Notes under the pieces: model-generated | Databases searched by the model: none | What the model saw: the letters and a program-made list of their open reading frames with translations, nothing else | Told to the model about the DNA's origin: nothing | Position numbers and translations under genes: made by a program | From: Burkholderia pseudomultivorans | Lineage (GTDB): Bacteria; Pseudomonadota; Gammaproteobacteria; Burkholderiales; Burkholderiaceae | Reading direction: 5' to 3' | NCBI RefSeq assembly: GCF_001718415.1 | Contig: NZ_CP013379.1 | Location: forward strand, 47,153 to 111,152 | DNA length: 64,000 nucleotides | Shown here: piece after piece, positions 51,231 through 59,419 of the stretch | How positions within the stretch are numbered: the stretch's first letter is position 1 | How the letters are laid out: each line of letters begins with the position of its first letter

Positions 51231-52882
51231 AGGAGTCGAGCCGAGATCACGATTGCGAGAATCGTGTCTTTCTTCTGCGCGTCCACACCTCCCCCAAGTA
51301 ATGGGAACGACGGAGAGCCGACTCCATTCTTGTTGACGCTGGCGGTCTGCTGATACATTCCGGTAATCACAAGCGAGTCTCCCGGTTTCAGCGAAATCGA
51401 TTGCTGGAATCGAGATTGTTGGAGCGTTCGCAGTTGAACGCCTGCCTGATCCGACTTCGCGTTCGGCGGATATGGTTCGAGTGCGGTGAGATTCGACATC
51501 GTCATGTCGAATACAACGTAGATGCGGCCATCCTTGAAGCTGGGCAAGAACGCGCCCGTGAAGCCAGGTGTCACGGTCGCAGTTTGAATGCCGCTTGTCG
51601 CCCCCACGTTCGCGGCAAGCGTGCTTTGAGTTTGATTTACGTAGTCTTGATTCGTTGACGCCTGTAAGTTCAACGTCTTGCCGTTCAGAGTTACGCCGGA
51701 CCTTTGCACGACTTGGGAAACATTTCCAAGAGACGAAAGCGCCTGTATCGCCGCGCTTGAACCCGCAAGCGGACCGCTCAGGATCGTCGCACCCAGCGAC
51801 ATTGCTGACGCGGCGCCGGAGACCTTCGGCACCGAAGCACCGGCAAAGGTTATGCCCGTGTGTCCGCTACCGCTCTTGTAAGCCAGCGCGAGATTAGCTC
51901 CGTAGTTCTCGTTGCTCGCCAGGTGGACCTCGTACACGTGGACATCGATTGCGATCTGCTTCGCAAAGCGAGCATTGAGATCCTTAATCCAGCGCTCAAG
52001 GCGATCGCATTGCGGAGGGGTGCCGGTAACCGTGACCACACCGAGCTCACGGTCGGCGCGCACGTCAGCTCCCGGACCTGCGATCGCTTTGGCGGTTGCT
52101 TCGATGGTGTCCCACGGCTTTACGGAGGCGGTCAGCGTCATCGTTTGCCCGCTATTTGACGCTCCCGCGCTTGTCGACGGCGTCGCCATAGGGCTAGACC
52201 CACCGACACCCGACGTATCCTGCGTCGTGATCGATCCGTTCATCGTCGCGCCTTCGTTTACGCTCGAAACGTCGAAGGTCCGAGTCTCGGTGCGATAGAA
52301 CGTCACAATTCCGTCGCGATAGTTGAACCACACCCCAAATGCCGTCGCGACGCGGTCTAACAGCCCTTTCAACGGCCCCGAGTAACGAAAGTCGCGTCCA
52401 CTTTCCAGAGATACGGCCGCCACCGCCCCTCCCGGCTGCGCAATATTTTGAACTCCTACCGGCATGCCGGGCGGAAGCGGTGGCAGGACGCCAGTGGCTG
52501 CGGTACTCGCAGTGCCGGCTGCCGCTGCCGGCATAGGCGCCATGTTCAAAGCTGACGGGTCGACAACCGCCCGCACCCCGACTCGGCTGCTAATCCAGTC
52601 TGCAACGTCCTGTAGGGACCGGACCGTGCGGTTGAATACGACCTCGCTTTCATAGATCGCCGGCTGCGGCTTGCTGGCTCGGATCTCTTCGCCCATCAAC
52701 CACGATGAGCCGTGAACCTTCACGACCGACCGTGATTCCGGCTTCGATGCCACCTGAGACTTAGCGTCGTTCGCGATCGATTCCTGCGAGCGAGTGATCT
52801 GCTGAACACCGCAACCGGAGAGGGCCGTTGAGACTACCGTCGCAGCAATCGTCACGCGCGTGAAAGAGGTAGTTGCGCCCAT
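51227..52882 (-). CDS. pilN: PilN secretin lipoprotein
   Basis: 551 aa from the ATG at 52882, which shares a base with the stop of the upstream gene (TAATG). The lipoprotein signal is 'TRVTIAATVVSTALSGCGV'. N-domains follow, then the secretin core ('NLQASTNQDYVNQTQSTLAANVGATSGIQTATVTPGFTGAFLPSFKDGRIYVVFDMTMSNL' and 'RFQQSISLKPGDSLVITGMYQQ'). It forms the outer-membrane pore of the type IVb pilus, as R64 PilN does. Confidence 0.88.
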   Translation of the reverse strand: MGATTSFTRVTIAATVVSTALSGCGVQQITRSQESIANDAKSQVASKPESRSVVKVHGSSWLMGEEIRASKPQPAIYESEVVFNRTVRSLQDVADWISSRVGVRAVVDPSALNMAPMPAAAAGTASTAATGVLPPLPPGMPVGVQNIAQPGGAVAAVSLESGRDFRYSGPLKGLLDRVATAFGVWFNYRDGIVTFYRTETRTFDVSSVNEGATMNGSITTQDTSGVGGSSPMATPSTSAGASNSGQTMTLTASVKPWDTIEATAKAIAGPGADVRADRELGVVTVTGTPPQCDRLERWIKDLNARFAKQIAIDVHVYEVHLASNENYGANLALAYKSGSGHTGITFAGASVPKVSGAASAMSLGATILSGPLAGSSAAIQALSSLGNVSQVVQRSGVTLNGKTLNLQASTNQDYVNQTQSTLAANVGATSGIQTATVTPGFTGAFLPSFKDGRIYVVFDMTMSNLTALEPYPPNAKSDQAGVQLRTLQQSRFQQSISLKPGDSLVITGMYQQTASVNKNGVGSPSFPLLGGGVDAQKKDTILAIVISARLL

Positions 52883-53367
52883 TATTCGTTCCCCGCTTGA
52901 TGAACCACCATCGATCTGTTTCCGGTGTATAAGTCCGCACGAATGTCTGCACCGTTCGAGGCAAGAGCCTCGATTACCTGTTGGGCGGCGGAGACAAAGT
53001 CCCCGACGAAGGTCGCCGCGTTTGGCACGATCCAGTCCTGCTGTACGTCCCATACAACCGTCCATCCGGCTCGCGCTGCCCACGACTGCAACTGCGACTG
53101 GATCGGTTTGCCGGCAACGAGCGCAAACGCCTCGATGCTTTTCTCCGGCATGGCCGCAGCGATAGGCGCTCCCACCGCCGGCGTCGATGTCTGGCTCGGA
53201 GCACCGTGCGGCGCCAACGTCAGCCCGCTCTCGGCCGCGGCCGGCTTATATGGCGCGATGTGGACAACGCCGGTCGCGCCAGCAGCCTGTGTTTCCACAG
53301 CGGCAATGGCTGACGAGCAGGTAAGGACCGCGATAAAAACCGCGACGCGTTTTCTGGCTGCGCTCAT
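52882..53367 (-). CDS. pilL: PilL C-terminal-type protein (TcpQ domain)
   Basis: 161 aa from the ATG at 53367. It has a signal peptide ('VAVFIAVLTCSSAIAAVETQA'), a Pro/Ala-rich linker and a TcpQ-like domain ('FALVAGKPIQSQLQSWAARAGWTVVWDVQQDWIVPNAATFVGDFVSAAQQVIEALASNGADIRADLYTGNRSMVV'). In R64 PilL is one protein; here two consecutive genes carry the two halves, each with a TcpQ- or STN-like fold. It probably helps secretin targeting. Overlaps upstream gene by ATGA. Confidence 0.72.
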   Translation of the reverse strand: MSAARKRVAVFIAVLTCSSAIAAVETQAAGATGVVHIAPYKPAAAESGLTLAPHGAPSQTSTPAVGAPIAAAMPEKSIEAFALVAGKPIQSQLQSWAARAGWTVVWDVQQDWIVPNAATFVGDFVSAAQQVIEALASNGADIRADLYTGNRSMVVHQAGNE

Positions 53368-53873
53368 TTGGTCTCCTTCTTCGGCTCGGCCCGCGGTGCA
53401 TCCAGGACGATCCATGTTTTTCGCCCGGGAACCTCTGCAACGGTCAGTGGATATCCTGCGTCGGTCATTGCGTGGAGCACGGTAGACATTGCTTCCGACA
53501 AGGTGCCCGGCACATGGCTGTCGGCCGTGACCGGCACTTCGATCGGGCTCTCCCATCGAAGGGTTCCTCCCTCGGCCTCGACCCATCGTTTCAACGCAAC
53601 GGCGAGCGTCCCATCCGCAGCGTTGAGCTCGAACCCCTGCTTCGTGCCGGGCGCCTGGACGTCCATAGGAGGCGCAGGATCAAGCGGTACTGCAGCTCTA
53701 CGCTTTCCTCGCAGAGGCTTGAAATACGCGTCGTCGACCATGACCACCTCAGTCGCGGGGATCGATGCGTCTTGAAGCCCGATAGCGTGATAGGCGGGCG
53801 CACCGCATGCGCTCAGAGTGAGCGTCGACAGCGAAAGCAGGACCGCGCGCCCGACCATTGCACGTCCAGTCAT
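53364..53873 (-). CDS. PilL N-terminal-type lipoprotein
   Basis: 169 aa. The signal 'AVLLSLSTLTLSACGAPAY' carries a lipobox Cys near residue 23. The region 'NAADGTLAVALKRWVEAEGGTLRWESPIEVPVTADSHVPGTLSEAMSTVLHAMTDAGYPLTVAE' is a second TcpQ/STN-like domain, a paralogue of the next gene product. Lipid-anchored and secreted one may form the pilot complex of PilN. The start overlaps the pilT stop. Confidence 0.65.
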   Translation of the reverse strand: MTGRAMVGRAVLLSLSTLTLSACGAPAYHAIGLQDASIPATEVVMVDDAYFKPLRGKRRAAVPLDPAPPMDVQAPGTKQGFELNAADGTLAVALKRWVEAEGGTLRWESPIEVPVTADSHVPGTLSEAMSTVLHAMTDAGYPLTVAEVPGRKTWIVLDAPRAEPKKETK

Positions 53874-54466
53874 TGCGTCACCTCACTTTGCTGGTTGCAC
53901 TCGGGATAAGAAAAAGCCGCGCGCGAAGAACACGCGCGCGGCGAAGCCGCCTGAATCCGGGCACGAGTTTGGCGTTTTTCAGGCGGGACACGGCCAGGGC
54001 TGGCAGTGCCTTGAGAAAGCTGGTTGAGCTTGTCGTAGACGCGACGCGCGTAGCGCATCCGCTTGGCGGGTGTGACAGCGTTATATGCGCCTACGGCCGT
54101 CCACGTCAGACCGAGCTTCGCGATGTTTTGAGAGAGAATCCACGCGCCGATGTAGGCGGATTTGCACGCATCGAGTAAGTCGAGTCGCGTAATTCCGTAA
54201 GGTGCGAGTTTCGGCAACCACCAGGTATTGATTTGCATCAAACCCAGATCGGTCGAGCCGTTGCTGTTGACGTTCACCGCCGTCGGATTGAATCCGGACT
54301 CGACGGCGGCAATGGACCGAAGCAACAGTGGATTGACGCGATGGTACGCCGCCGCGTCATCAAGACAATCAGCGTGCGCCGGTACAACTTGTAACAATAC
54401 GGACGCGACCACGACGCGTAAGGACGCGCCGCGGCGCCATTGTTGCCGTAGAATACGGGCAGCCAT
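53870..54466 (-). CDS. pilT: PilT-type lytic transglycosylase of the pil operon
   Basis: 198 aa from the ATG at 54466; a GTG seven codons earlier is an alternative. It has a signal peptide ('SLRVVVASVLLQVVPAHAD'), an SLT domain with 'IAAVESGFNPTAVN' (catalytic Glu), 'STDLGLMQINTWWLPKL' and 'WTAVGAYNAVTPAKRMRYARRVY'. R64 PilT has this function too (not the retraction ATPase of the same name). The last 25 residues are encoded across a perfect terminator hairpin, so the tail may be non-essential. Confidence 0.82.
   Translation of the reverse strand: MAARILRQQWRRGASLRVVVASVLLQVVPAHADCLDDAAAYHRVNPLLLRSIAAVESGFNPTAVNVNSNGSTDLGLMQINTWWLPKLAPYGITRLDLLDACKSAYIGAWILSQNIAKLGLTWTAVGAYNAVTPAKRMRYARRVYDKLNQLSQGTASPGRVPPEKRQTRARIQAASPRACSSRAAFSYPECNQQSEVTQ
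53911..53942 (-). terminator. Intrinsic terminator within the end of pilT
   Basis: On the minus strand GCCGCGCGCG-TGTTCTT-CGCGCGCGGC is followed by TTTTT. The stem is perfect, and it lies inside the coding sequence about 40 bases before the pilT stop. It could act as an attenuator between pilT and the rest of the pil genes, relieved by translating ribosomes. Confidence 0.7.
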
Positions 54467-54504
54467 GGGTGAGCTCGCAAATTTCACACTGGTCAGGCCG
54501 TATC

Positions 54505-54557
54505 GGGTGCGCCAACACCTGATGCGGCCACTTCCCTCCCAGGTGCGCCAACACCTG
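54505..54557. repeat. Two copies of a palindromic 16-mer upstream of pilT
   Basis: GGTGCGCCAACACCTG at 54506-54521 and again at 54542-54557, with a 36-base period. Each copy has GGTG/CACC arms. They lie in the leader between the 92-aa gene and pilT and could be an operator pair or two RNA hairpins controlling pilT expression. Confidence 0.65.
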
Positions 54558-54580
54558 TTCAGGCTTTCACTTCCATTACA

Positions 54581-54859
54581 TTACTTTTCCTGCTTCAAAA
54601 ACTCGAACCGGACGTCCGTCACACCGGGCAGCGTGTCTTTCACGAAGTCCAGAGCGATATCCGCCCTGCGAAAAAGCTTCGTTTTTGCCAGCGCGGTCTG
54701 AACGTCAAACTCCTTACCATCCGGCAAAGTCACGACCATTCGCCACCAGCGATTTCCGTCGATCGATACCTCTTTCAACGACACCACCAATGGGGACTTT
54801 TCGTAGCTCGCGAAAACCTGCCCCAGCTGCAGCAGCTCCTTTCTCGTTACCGCGGGCAT
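54581..54859 (-). CDS. Unknown 92-aa protein, first gene of the pil operon
   Basis: ATG at 54859 with AAAGGG upstream (a longer frame from 54931 has no binding site). 'AVTRKELLQLGQVFASYEKSPLVVSLKEVSIDGNRWWRMVVTLPDGKEFDVQTALAKTKLFRRADIALDFVKDTLPGVTDVRFEFLKQEK' is a small soluble alpha/beta fold without a signal peptide. The function is unknown. It lies directly downstream of an operator-controlled minus-strand promoter (55.08 kb) and ahead of the pil genes, so it may be a regulator or chaperone of the pilus unit. Confidence 0.55.
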   Translation of the reverse strand: MPAVTRKELLQLGQVFASYEKSPLVVSLKEVSIDGNRWWRMVVTLPDGKEFDVQTALAKTKLFRRADIALDFVKDTLPGVTDVRFEFLKQEK

Positions 54860-55073
54860 ATCTGACCCTTTCCTCGAAATCAAAGAAAGGACGAGTAATG
54901 CCACGTCGGTCGGCAGCCTTCCACGCTTCATCGGTTTTTTTCACGTTTGATACGATTCGTGGTCATGAATCGCATCAAACGATACGACGAATGACATCAA
55001 TCGTCAACGCGAATGACTCGAATCGCAGATCTCTGCCCCGAATCGCGAAGGACTGCTTTGCTAAGGCGACGCC

Positions 55074-55101
55074 ATTATATATCCCCATTGGGGACAATTG
55101 T
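55074..55101 (-). promoter_or_regulatory. Operator-containing promoter ahead of the pil operon
   Basis: Minus strand -10 TATAAT (55079-55074), preceded by TGTCCCC-AAT-GGGGATA (55096-55080), the same layout as at 30.7 and 43.1 kb; the -35 (ACAATT) is weak. The surrounding 54860-55289 has no gene but repeats CGAATGAC and GATACGA motifs around 54950-55020. Confidence 0.65.
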
Positions 55102-55289
55102 GAAATTGTTACAATTTGGCGAGGTGGTGAACGGGCGCTGCAGCGCGCGCCGTTCTGTGGCCTGCGTGGAGCGGAAGGACCAGCAAAAGGCGGAAGGATC
55201 GAGATTGAGCGGTCTCCGGACGGGCGACCGCTCGTGACCACGTCTTTTTACTTATTACGACGGGGTGAAGAAAAACTTTAAAAATTCTT

Positions 55290-55913
55290 TCAAAGCGCGC
55301 CGATGAGCGCCTCGGACGTCCCATGAAAGTGGCGACGGGCGAGCGATGCGCGGAGGATACGCTCACGCATTTCGTGCGGGCGTGAAACGCCCGCGATCGT
55401 CCAACTCTTCGCTGCCCTGTCCGTCGTTTGAATCAGCACCGTGCCAATTCCAAACGGGCGTTGCCACCAAGCCTGATACGAGAGCACGTTCTGGATTCTC
55501 GCGAATTCCACACTGGCGGACGCACGGTTCAACACACCTCGGTGGAACGTGATCCGGGCCTGGTCGACTACCGCGCTATCGGTCTTCATGCCCAACCACA
55601 CCCATCCTGCGCGAGCGAATAGGATCGCCGCAACGGCAAGCGGCAACCACCAGGGAAAATTCCAGTGATGTTGGAAGGCATATCGGACAACGAACACGAG
55701 CGCCGCGATCTCTAGCAACAAACGACCGATAGTGGGCACCATCTGCGGAGTAGCGGGGCGCAGGACTAGCTGGGCGTCGGATTCCCTGTACGTATGTGCA
55801 GGCCGCTCTTCCGCCCGTTCTGACCGAGCCGAGCGCACCATTGGATCCTGCGGCCGCGCAGGCGCGGCCATTCTTTCCCTCTGAGCCGATCGTCGCATAT
55901 ACCCTCTCCTCAT
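55290..55913 (-). CDS. Membrane protein with bacterial PH (bPH2) domain
   Basis: 207 aa. A basic N-terminus is followed by two adjacent membrane helices ('IGRLLLEIAALVFVVRYAF', 'FPWWLPLAVAAILFARAGWVWLGM', about residues 62-112). A PH-like domain comes next ('SAVVDQARITFHRGVLNRASASVEFARIQNVLSYQAWWQRPFGIGTVLIQTTDRAAKSWTIAGVSRPHEMRERI'), the YdbT/YdbS type. The function is unknown; on a plasmid it could act at the cell envelope during mating. It is 3 bases after the 120-aa gene. Confidence 0.72.
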   Translation of the reverse strand: MRRGYMRRSAQRERMAAPARPQDPMVRSARSERAEERPAHTYRESDAQLVLRPATPQMVPTIGRLLLEIAALVFVVRYAFQHHWNFPWWLPLAVAAILFARAGWVWLGMKTDSAVVDQARITFHRGVLNRASASVEFARIQNVLSYQAWWQRPFGIGTVLIQTTDRAAKSWTIAGVSRPHEMRERILRASLARRHFHGTSEALIGAL

Positions 55914-55916
55914 CCG

Positions 55917-56279
55917 TTATTCGAAAATTACGCCGTCGTATCTGCAGCGCGTATAAACGCCCCTCGCGCCCGGCCCCAGCGTCTTCGTCCGTGCCAAGGC
56001 TGTCGCCGCGACATCCGGGGTGATATCCAGGAACACGCACAACGTGCGAATTGCTTCACTTCGGACCAGCTTCTGCAGTTGCTCAAGCGAGAACGATGTC
56101 GAAGCTTCCTGGAGCGCGATTTCCCCCCACTCTTCGCTGGCCACCATTTCCTCGCTCGAGCTGAAGGATAGGAAGCGATCGTAGCCATCGTCGTCGTCGA
56201 ACGGACAGATGACATTGAAGTACAGACCCATCGCATGCCGCTTCGCGACAAGGATCTTCTCGAGACTGATTGATTTCAT
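55917..56279 (-). CDS. Unknown 120-aa protein
   Basis: Soluble, acidic middle part ('FNVICPFDDDDGYDRFLSFSSSEEMVASEEWGEIALQEASTSFSLEQLQKLVRSEAIRTLCVFLD'), no signal peptide. It is the first gene of a two-gene unit with the PH-domain protein, divergent from the HTH regulator; the perfect operator at 56.45 kb lies upstream. No family recognised. Confidence 0.55.
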   Translation of the reverse strand: MKSISLEKILVAKRHAMGLYFNVICPFDDDDGYDRFLSFSSSEEMVASEEWGEIALQEASTSFSLEQLQKLVRSEAIRTLCVFLDITPDVAATALARTKTLGPGARGVYTRCRYDGVIFE

Positions 56280-56446
56280 GTCAGCCGACCGGAGTGATGA
56301 CGAACGCGACCGCGGCGGCCGGACGCAGGCGAAGCGCGACGAGATGCCGGTAAGTTTTCACTGGTTAACCTTAGTCGTATGCGTTGCGGGAGAGCGCTAG
56401 CTATCCGCTGCTAAACTGTTCAGATACACTATCGCCACCCCATCAT

Positions 56447-56471
56447 GTTATATCCCCACAGGGGATATAAC
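56447..56471. promoter_or_regulatory. Perfect 25-bp operator between the HTH regulator and a divergent unit
   Basis: The core TATCCCC-ACA-GGGGATA (56451-56467) is extended to a perfect 25-bp palindrome with GTTA/TAAC arms. It is the most symmetrical of the four copies and lies upstream of the 85-aa regulator, so it fits an autoregulatory site. Confidence 0.75.
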
Positions 56472-56597
56472 AAGTGGAAGGGAACGCGGCGTGCTCCGGA
56501 GATCTTCACAAACGCATCGAGCACCACTGCGCGATGGCTCGGGGTACGCCAGTTGAAATATCAACTTGTCCTGGTATCCAGGCCACTCAGCCAACAC

Positions 56598-56855
56598 ATG
56601 GCCACGAGAAAGAAGCAGTCAGTCGACGTATCGCAACAAGAAGAGCTCCGCCACGCAATGGAGGTGCTCGGCATGACGCGCGCAGAGTTTGCCGCGCGTA
56701 TCAGCGTTCCCATCCGCACTCTCGATAAATGGCTACTCCCATCAGAATCCTCGGATTTCCGGGCGCTCCCAGCCATGGGCCGTGCGTACGTTCGAGAAAT
56801 CCTCGAATGGCACCGGCAGCAACACGGTATCGAACCCGGCGAGTCCGACGGCTAG
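56598..56855 (+). CDS. HTH regulator, paralogue of the 43.1-kb regulator
   Basis: 85 aa from the ATG at 56598. 'LRHAMEVLGMTRAEFAARISVPIRTLDKWLLPSESSDFRALPAMGRAYVREILEWHRQ' is a compact helix-turn-helix fold and aligns over its whole length with the C-terminal half of the 101-aa protein at 43.1 kb. It is monocistronic with the perfect operator 130 bases upstream. Probable master repressor of the transfer genes; the binding is inferred. Confidence 0.68.
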   Translation: MATRKKQSVDVSQQEELRHAMEVLGMTRAEFAARISVPIRTLDKWLLPSESSDFRALPAMGRAYVREILEWHRQQHGIEPGESDG

Positions 56856-56939
56856 CTCGTCCGTCACCCGTGACCGATGTTCACCCTGAAGGTGACCTAT
56901 AGCAACCGGTCGACTTCGATTGTCTAACGAATACGGCCT

Positions 56940-58160
56940 TCAGCCCAAAGTCGCGCCGATCTTCGCACGTAACCAAGCCGTATACGCCGTTCGCTCGAGC
57001 GGATTCCGGAAGGTGGCATTCGATTCCGAGTATGACGTTGCTTTTCCACCGTCCGCAATGAACTGCGTTACATAGTCACGCCGCTGCTCCGTTGAAAGCG
57101 CTTTGATCGCAGCGGAAATCGCCGCGGCCCGCTCCTCCGCAGCACTCGCACTCGCCGCATCGGAGACGGCGGATCGCGGAGCTCTTCCGACCGCAGGTAC
57201 CACGTCGACCTCCAAACTACTCCCCCCCTCGAAGACGGTTCGGAGGTAGCCGCCGACGTTTCCTTTTATCTGATTCCGCCGGCGCTTATCCTCAACGTAA
57301 TCGACCGCCTTCGCAGCGCGATCCGGCTCCTGCTGAATCCACAAGGTCGCGAGGCGATCTGCTATGCCGAGATCTCGAAGTCGACGGTAGGTCTCCGACG
57401 AGCGAATCGCAGCGTGTTCCGAATCATCATTTCCGTCGTACACGGACGCTTGTGGGTTTTCCTCGATCAAGAACCGAATGTCCGTCACCCGACGGTTTGC
57501 ACGTCTATATTCAGGACTCACGATGATATTCGATACCGTATTGACTTCCTTGACCGCCTTCTTTATGACCTCTCCGTTGAAGTGTTTGAACTCGTCGTAG
57601 GTGCTCGCTTCCGCTCCGAGCAGCTTGCGCCAAACTTCCACCGAAATCCAACCGGTGGACCCAGTCCGCTTAAACCGCAAACAATTCTCATAAAGCGCAA
57701 GGGCATAAGCGCCATTGAACTGCTTTTGCACGTTGATGTTGATCAGCAAGTAGATGTCCGGGTTGGCAAGCTTGTTTGCCAACCAATTGCTGTACTCATA
57801 GGTGCAAACACCATTCTTGATACCGGCGTGGCTAAGCAAGGTAGACACGTCCCAATCACTCTCACCACTCGCATGCAACAAGTCAAACTCGATCGGTGTC
57901 GTCGTGATTTTCTTTAGCGCCTTCTTCAAGGCGTCCGTATTCTTGCTGTCGAATCCCAGCATCTCGCTCATGATTCGCACCGGAATGGAATGTGTCTTCT
58001 TGGTGAGCAGCTCGTCGTATGCGTTGAGCGCCAAGACATTTACCAGCTTCCGATCGAGGAGCCCGAGGTCACCTCCCACATGCACTGTGGCCACGTGTTT
58101 GCGCAGTTCAGTTGATATTGCGGTCGAGCCATTTGTCGAACTTGCCTTCGGCGATCCCAT
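56940..58160 (-). CDS. rep: Replication initiator, Rep_3 (RepB) family
   Basis: 406 aa. The Rep_3 winged-helix pair covers about residues 15-240 ('LGLLDRKLVNVLALNAYDEL', 'IPVRIMSEMLGFDSKNTDALKKALKKITTTPIEFDLL', 'NGAYALALYENCLRFKRTGSTGWISVEVWRKLLGAE', 'VIKKAVKEVNTVSNIIVSPEYRRANRRVTDIRFLIEE'). An extra C-terminal region follows. The protein binds iterons to start replication. The iteron array lies right upstream, and the parA unit is near, so this is the likely main replicon. Confidence 0.88.
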   Translation of the reverse strand: MGSPKASSTNGSTAISTELRKHVATVHVGGDLGLLDRKLVNVLALNAYDELLTKKTHSIPVRIMSEMLGFDSKNTDALKKALKKITTTPIEFDLLHASGESDWDVSTLLSHAGIKNGVCTYEYSNWLANKLANPDIYLLININVQKQFNGAYALALYENCLRFKRTGSTGWISVEVWRKLLGAEASTYDEFKHFNGEVIKKAVKEVNTVSNIIVSPEYRRANRRVTDIRFLIEENPQASVYDGNDDSEHAAIRSSETYRRLRDLGIADRLATLWIQQEPDRAAKAVDYVEDKRRRNQIKGNVGGYLRTVFEGGSSLEVDVVPAVGRAPRSAVSDAASASAAEERAAAISAAIKALSTEQRRDYVTQFIADGGKATSYSESNATFRNPLERTAYTAWLRAKIGATLG

Positions 58161-58241
58161 TTTTCCCCTCGCGTAATGCGATCCATTCTAGACGCGAAAG
58201 GTAATGTCTTCAAGTCAAACGACATGACCTTTTAGAGCGGT

Positions 58242-59070
58242 CCCCACAAACCATGACCTTACCTTGGAACGCCCCACAAACCATGACCTTCGGGCGGACG
58301 GTACTTGTCATCCGAATCACTGCGAGCGTTGCCCCATAAACCCCGACCTATGGGCGCGCCCCTCGACGCCGGCCTTCTCTCCCCCCATAAATCACGACCT
58401 ATCCGCGCTGCCCCATGAACCATGACCTATCGCCGGGCCCCACAAACCATGACCTATCACCGCGCCCCCACAAACCGCGACTTGTCACTTCCCCACAAAC
58501 CATGACCTAATACGCCTCGTCAGCATTGCGCCCGCCAGATTCGACCGGTGCTCGGCTCGGGCCCGTCCACAACCCCATAAACCATGACTTTTCCCGACGC
58601 TGCTTGTGACGTCCGGTCTCGCAGCACCCTCAGCTGCCCCTTTGGATGAACCTCGCCCCATAAACGCCGACCTTTGGCGAGCCGGACGGCCCCACTGAAC
58701 GGGTCTTTTCCGACCGGATTTCGCCCCCACAAATCCCGACCATTCATTTTTTCTTTTATTTTCAAGGAATTAGACTAATGTAAGTCCACACTTTCGGTCG
58801 ATCTGGCGCCCCACAAACCATGACGTTTCGCCGGAATTCGGAGTTCGGAAGCAGGTTTCAAACGCCCTCCCCGTAAACTCCGACCATTCGCCCCACAAAC
58901 CCTGACCTGTCTCGAACACCGCAAACAAGCCCTAATAATTCAATGGGTTACGGACGCTTCTTCATCATTAGCCTCCGCCCCATGAACCATGACCTTCCCC
59001 ACATACGCCGACCTTTCGAGCCGATTTGGCCCCATAGAGCCTGACCTTCCAACCCATAAACCCTGACCCA
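58242..59070. repeat. oriV: Iteron array and replication origin of the Rep_3 replicon
   Basis: About 18 copies of a 19-base iteron with consensus CCCCA(C/T)AAACC(A/C)TGACCT, all in the same orientation. Near-perfect copies lie at 58242, 58270 and 58490, and more diverged ones in the right half. An AT-rich stretch (58741-58785) without iterons splits the array and is a candidate unwinding element. This is the binding region of the Rep_3 initiator. Spacing between copies is uneven. Confidence 0.88.
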
Positions 59071-59128
59071 ACTGCCCGGAGAAGCCCGTACGGCGGGCGA
59101 CTCAGGGTGCCAAAGGTTTTAAAAGGTT

Positions 59129-59148
59129 GTTGTTTTTTAAAAAACAAC
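59129..59148. repeat. 20-bp perfect palindrome beside the iterons
   Basis: GTTGTTTTTT joined to AAAAAACAAC. With its T/A tract it can serve as a terminator in both directions or as a melting site next to the origin. Confidence 0.55.
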
Positions 59149-59199
59149 ACCACGTAACCCACCGCATTCGCAGATCTCGCGCCCGGCCGTGGACAACTT

Positions 59200-59230
59200 G
59201 GCTGTACACAACGCAAGGTTGTGCACAGCC
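59200..59230. repeat. Inverted repeat with facing DnaA-like boxes
   Basis: GGCTGTACACAAC (59200-59212) pairs with GTTGTGCACAGCC (59218-59230), one mismatch. Each arm includes a TTGTGCACA-like sequence close to the DnaA consensus TTATNCACA. Probably part of the origin. Confidence 0.5.
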
Positions 59231-59380
59231 CCGGATGCTTCGCACCCGGGGTACCCAAGTTGCCCACCGCCTCCCCGCGGCGCTGCCCTTCGGGCCTGCG
59301 CGCCCCTACGGGGCTTGCCCGACATAGAGATAGAAAAACTTCAACCGATCTCTCGAGTACAGGCAACGCAACCTGACAAG

Positions 59381-59418
59381 CTATCCATCGGATAGCTATC
59401 GGATAGCTATCCGATACC
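59381..59418. repeat. Par-type palindromic repeats downstream of the small partition gene
   Basis: ATCGGATAGCTATCGGATAG and overlapping TATCCGAT units lie one base after the stop codon of the small partition gene. They are the same motif as the array upstream of parA, so the partition operon is bracketed by its presumed binding sites. Confidence 0.7.
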
Positions 59419-59419
59419 C

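Noticed and set aside
58242..59070. CRISPR-like array because of repeated 19-mers
   Set aside because: Repeats are short, degenerate and unevenly spaced next to a Rep_3 gene; these are iterons.
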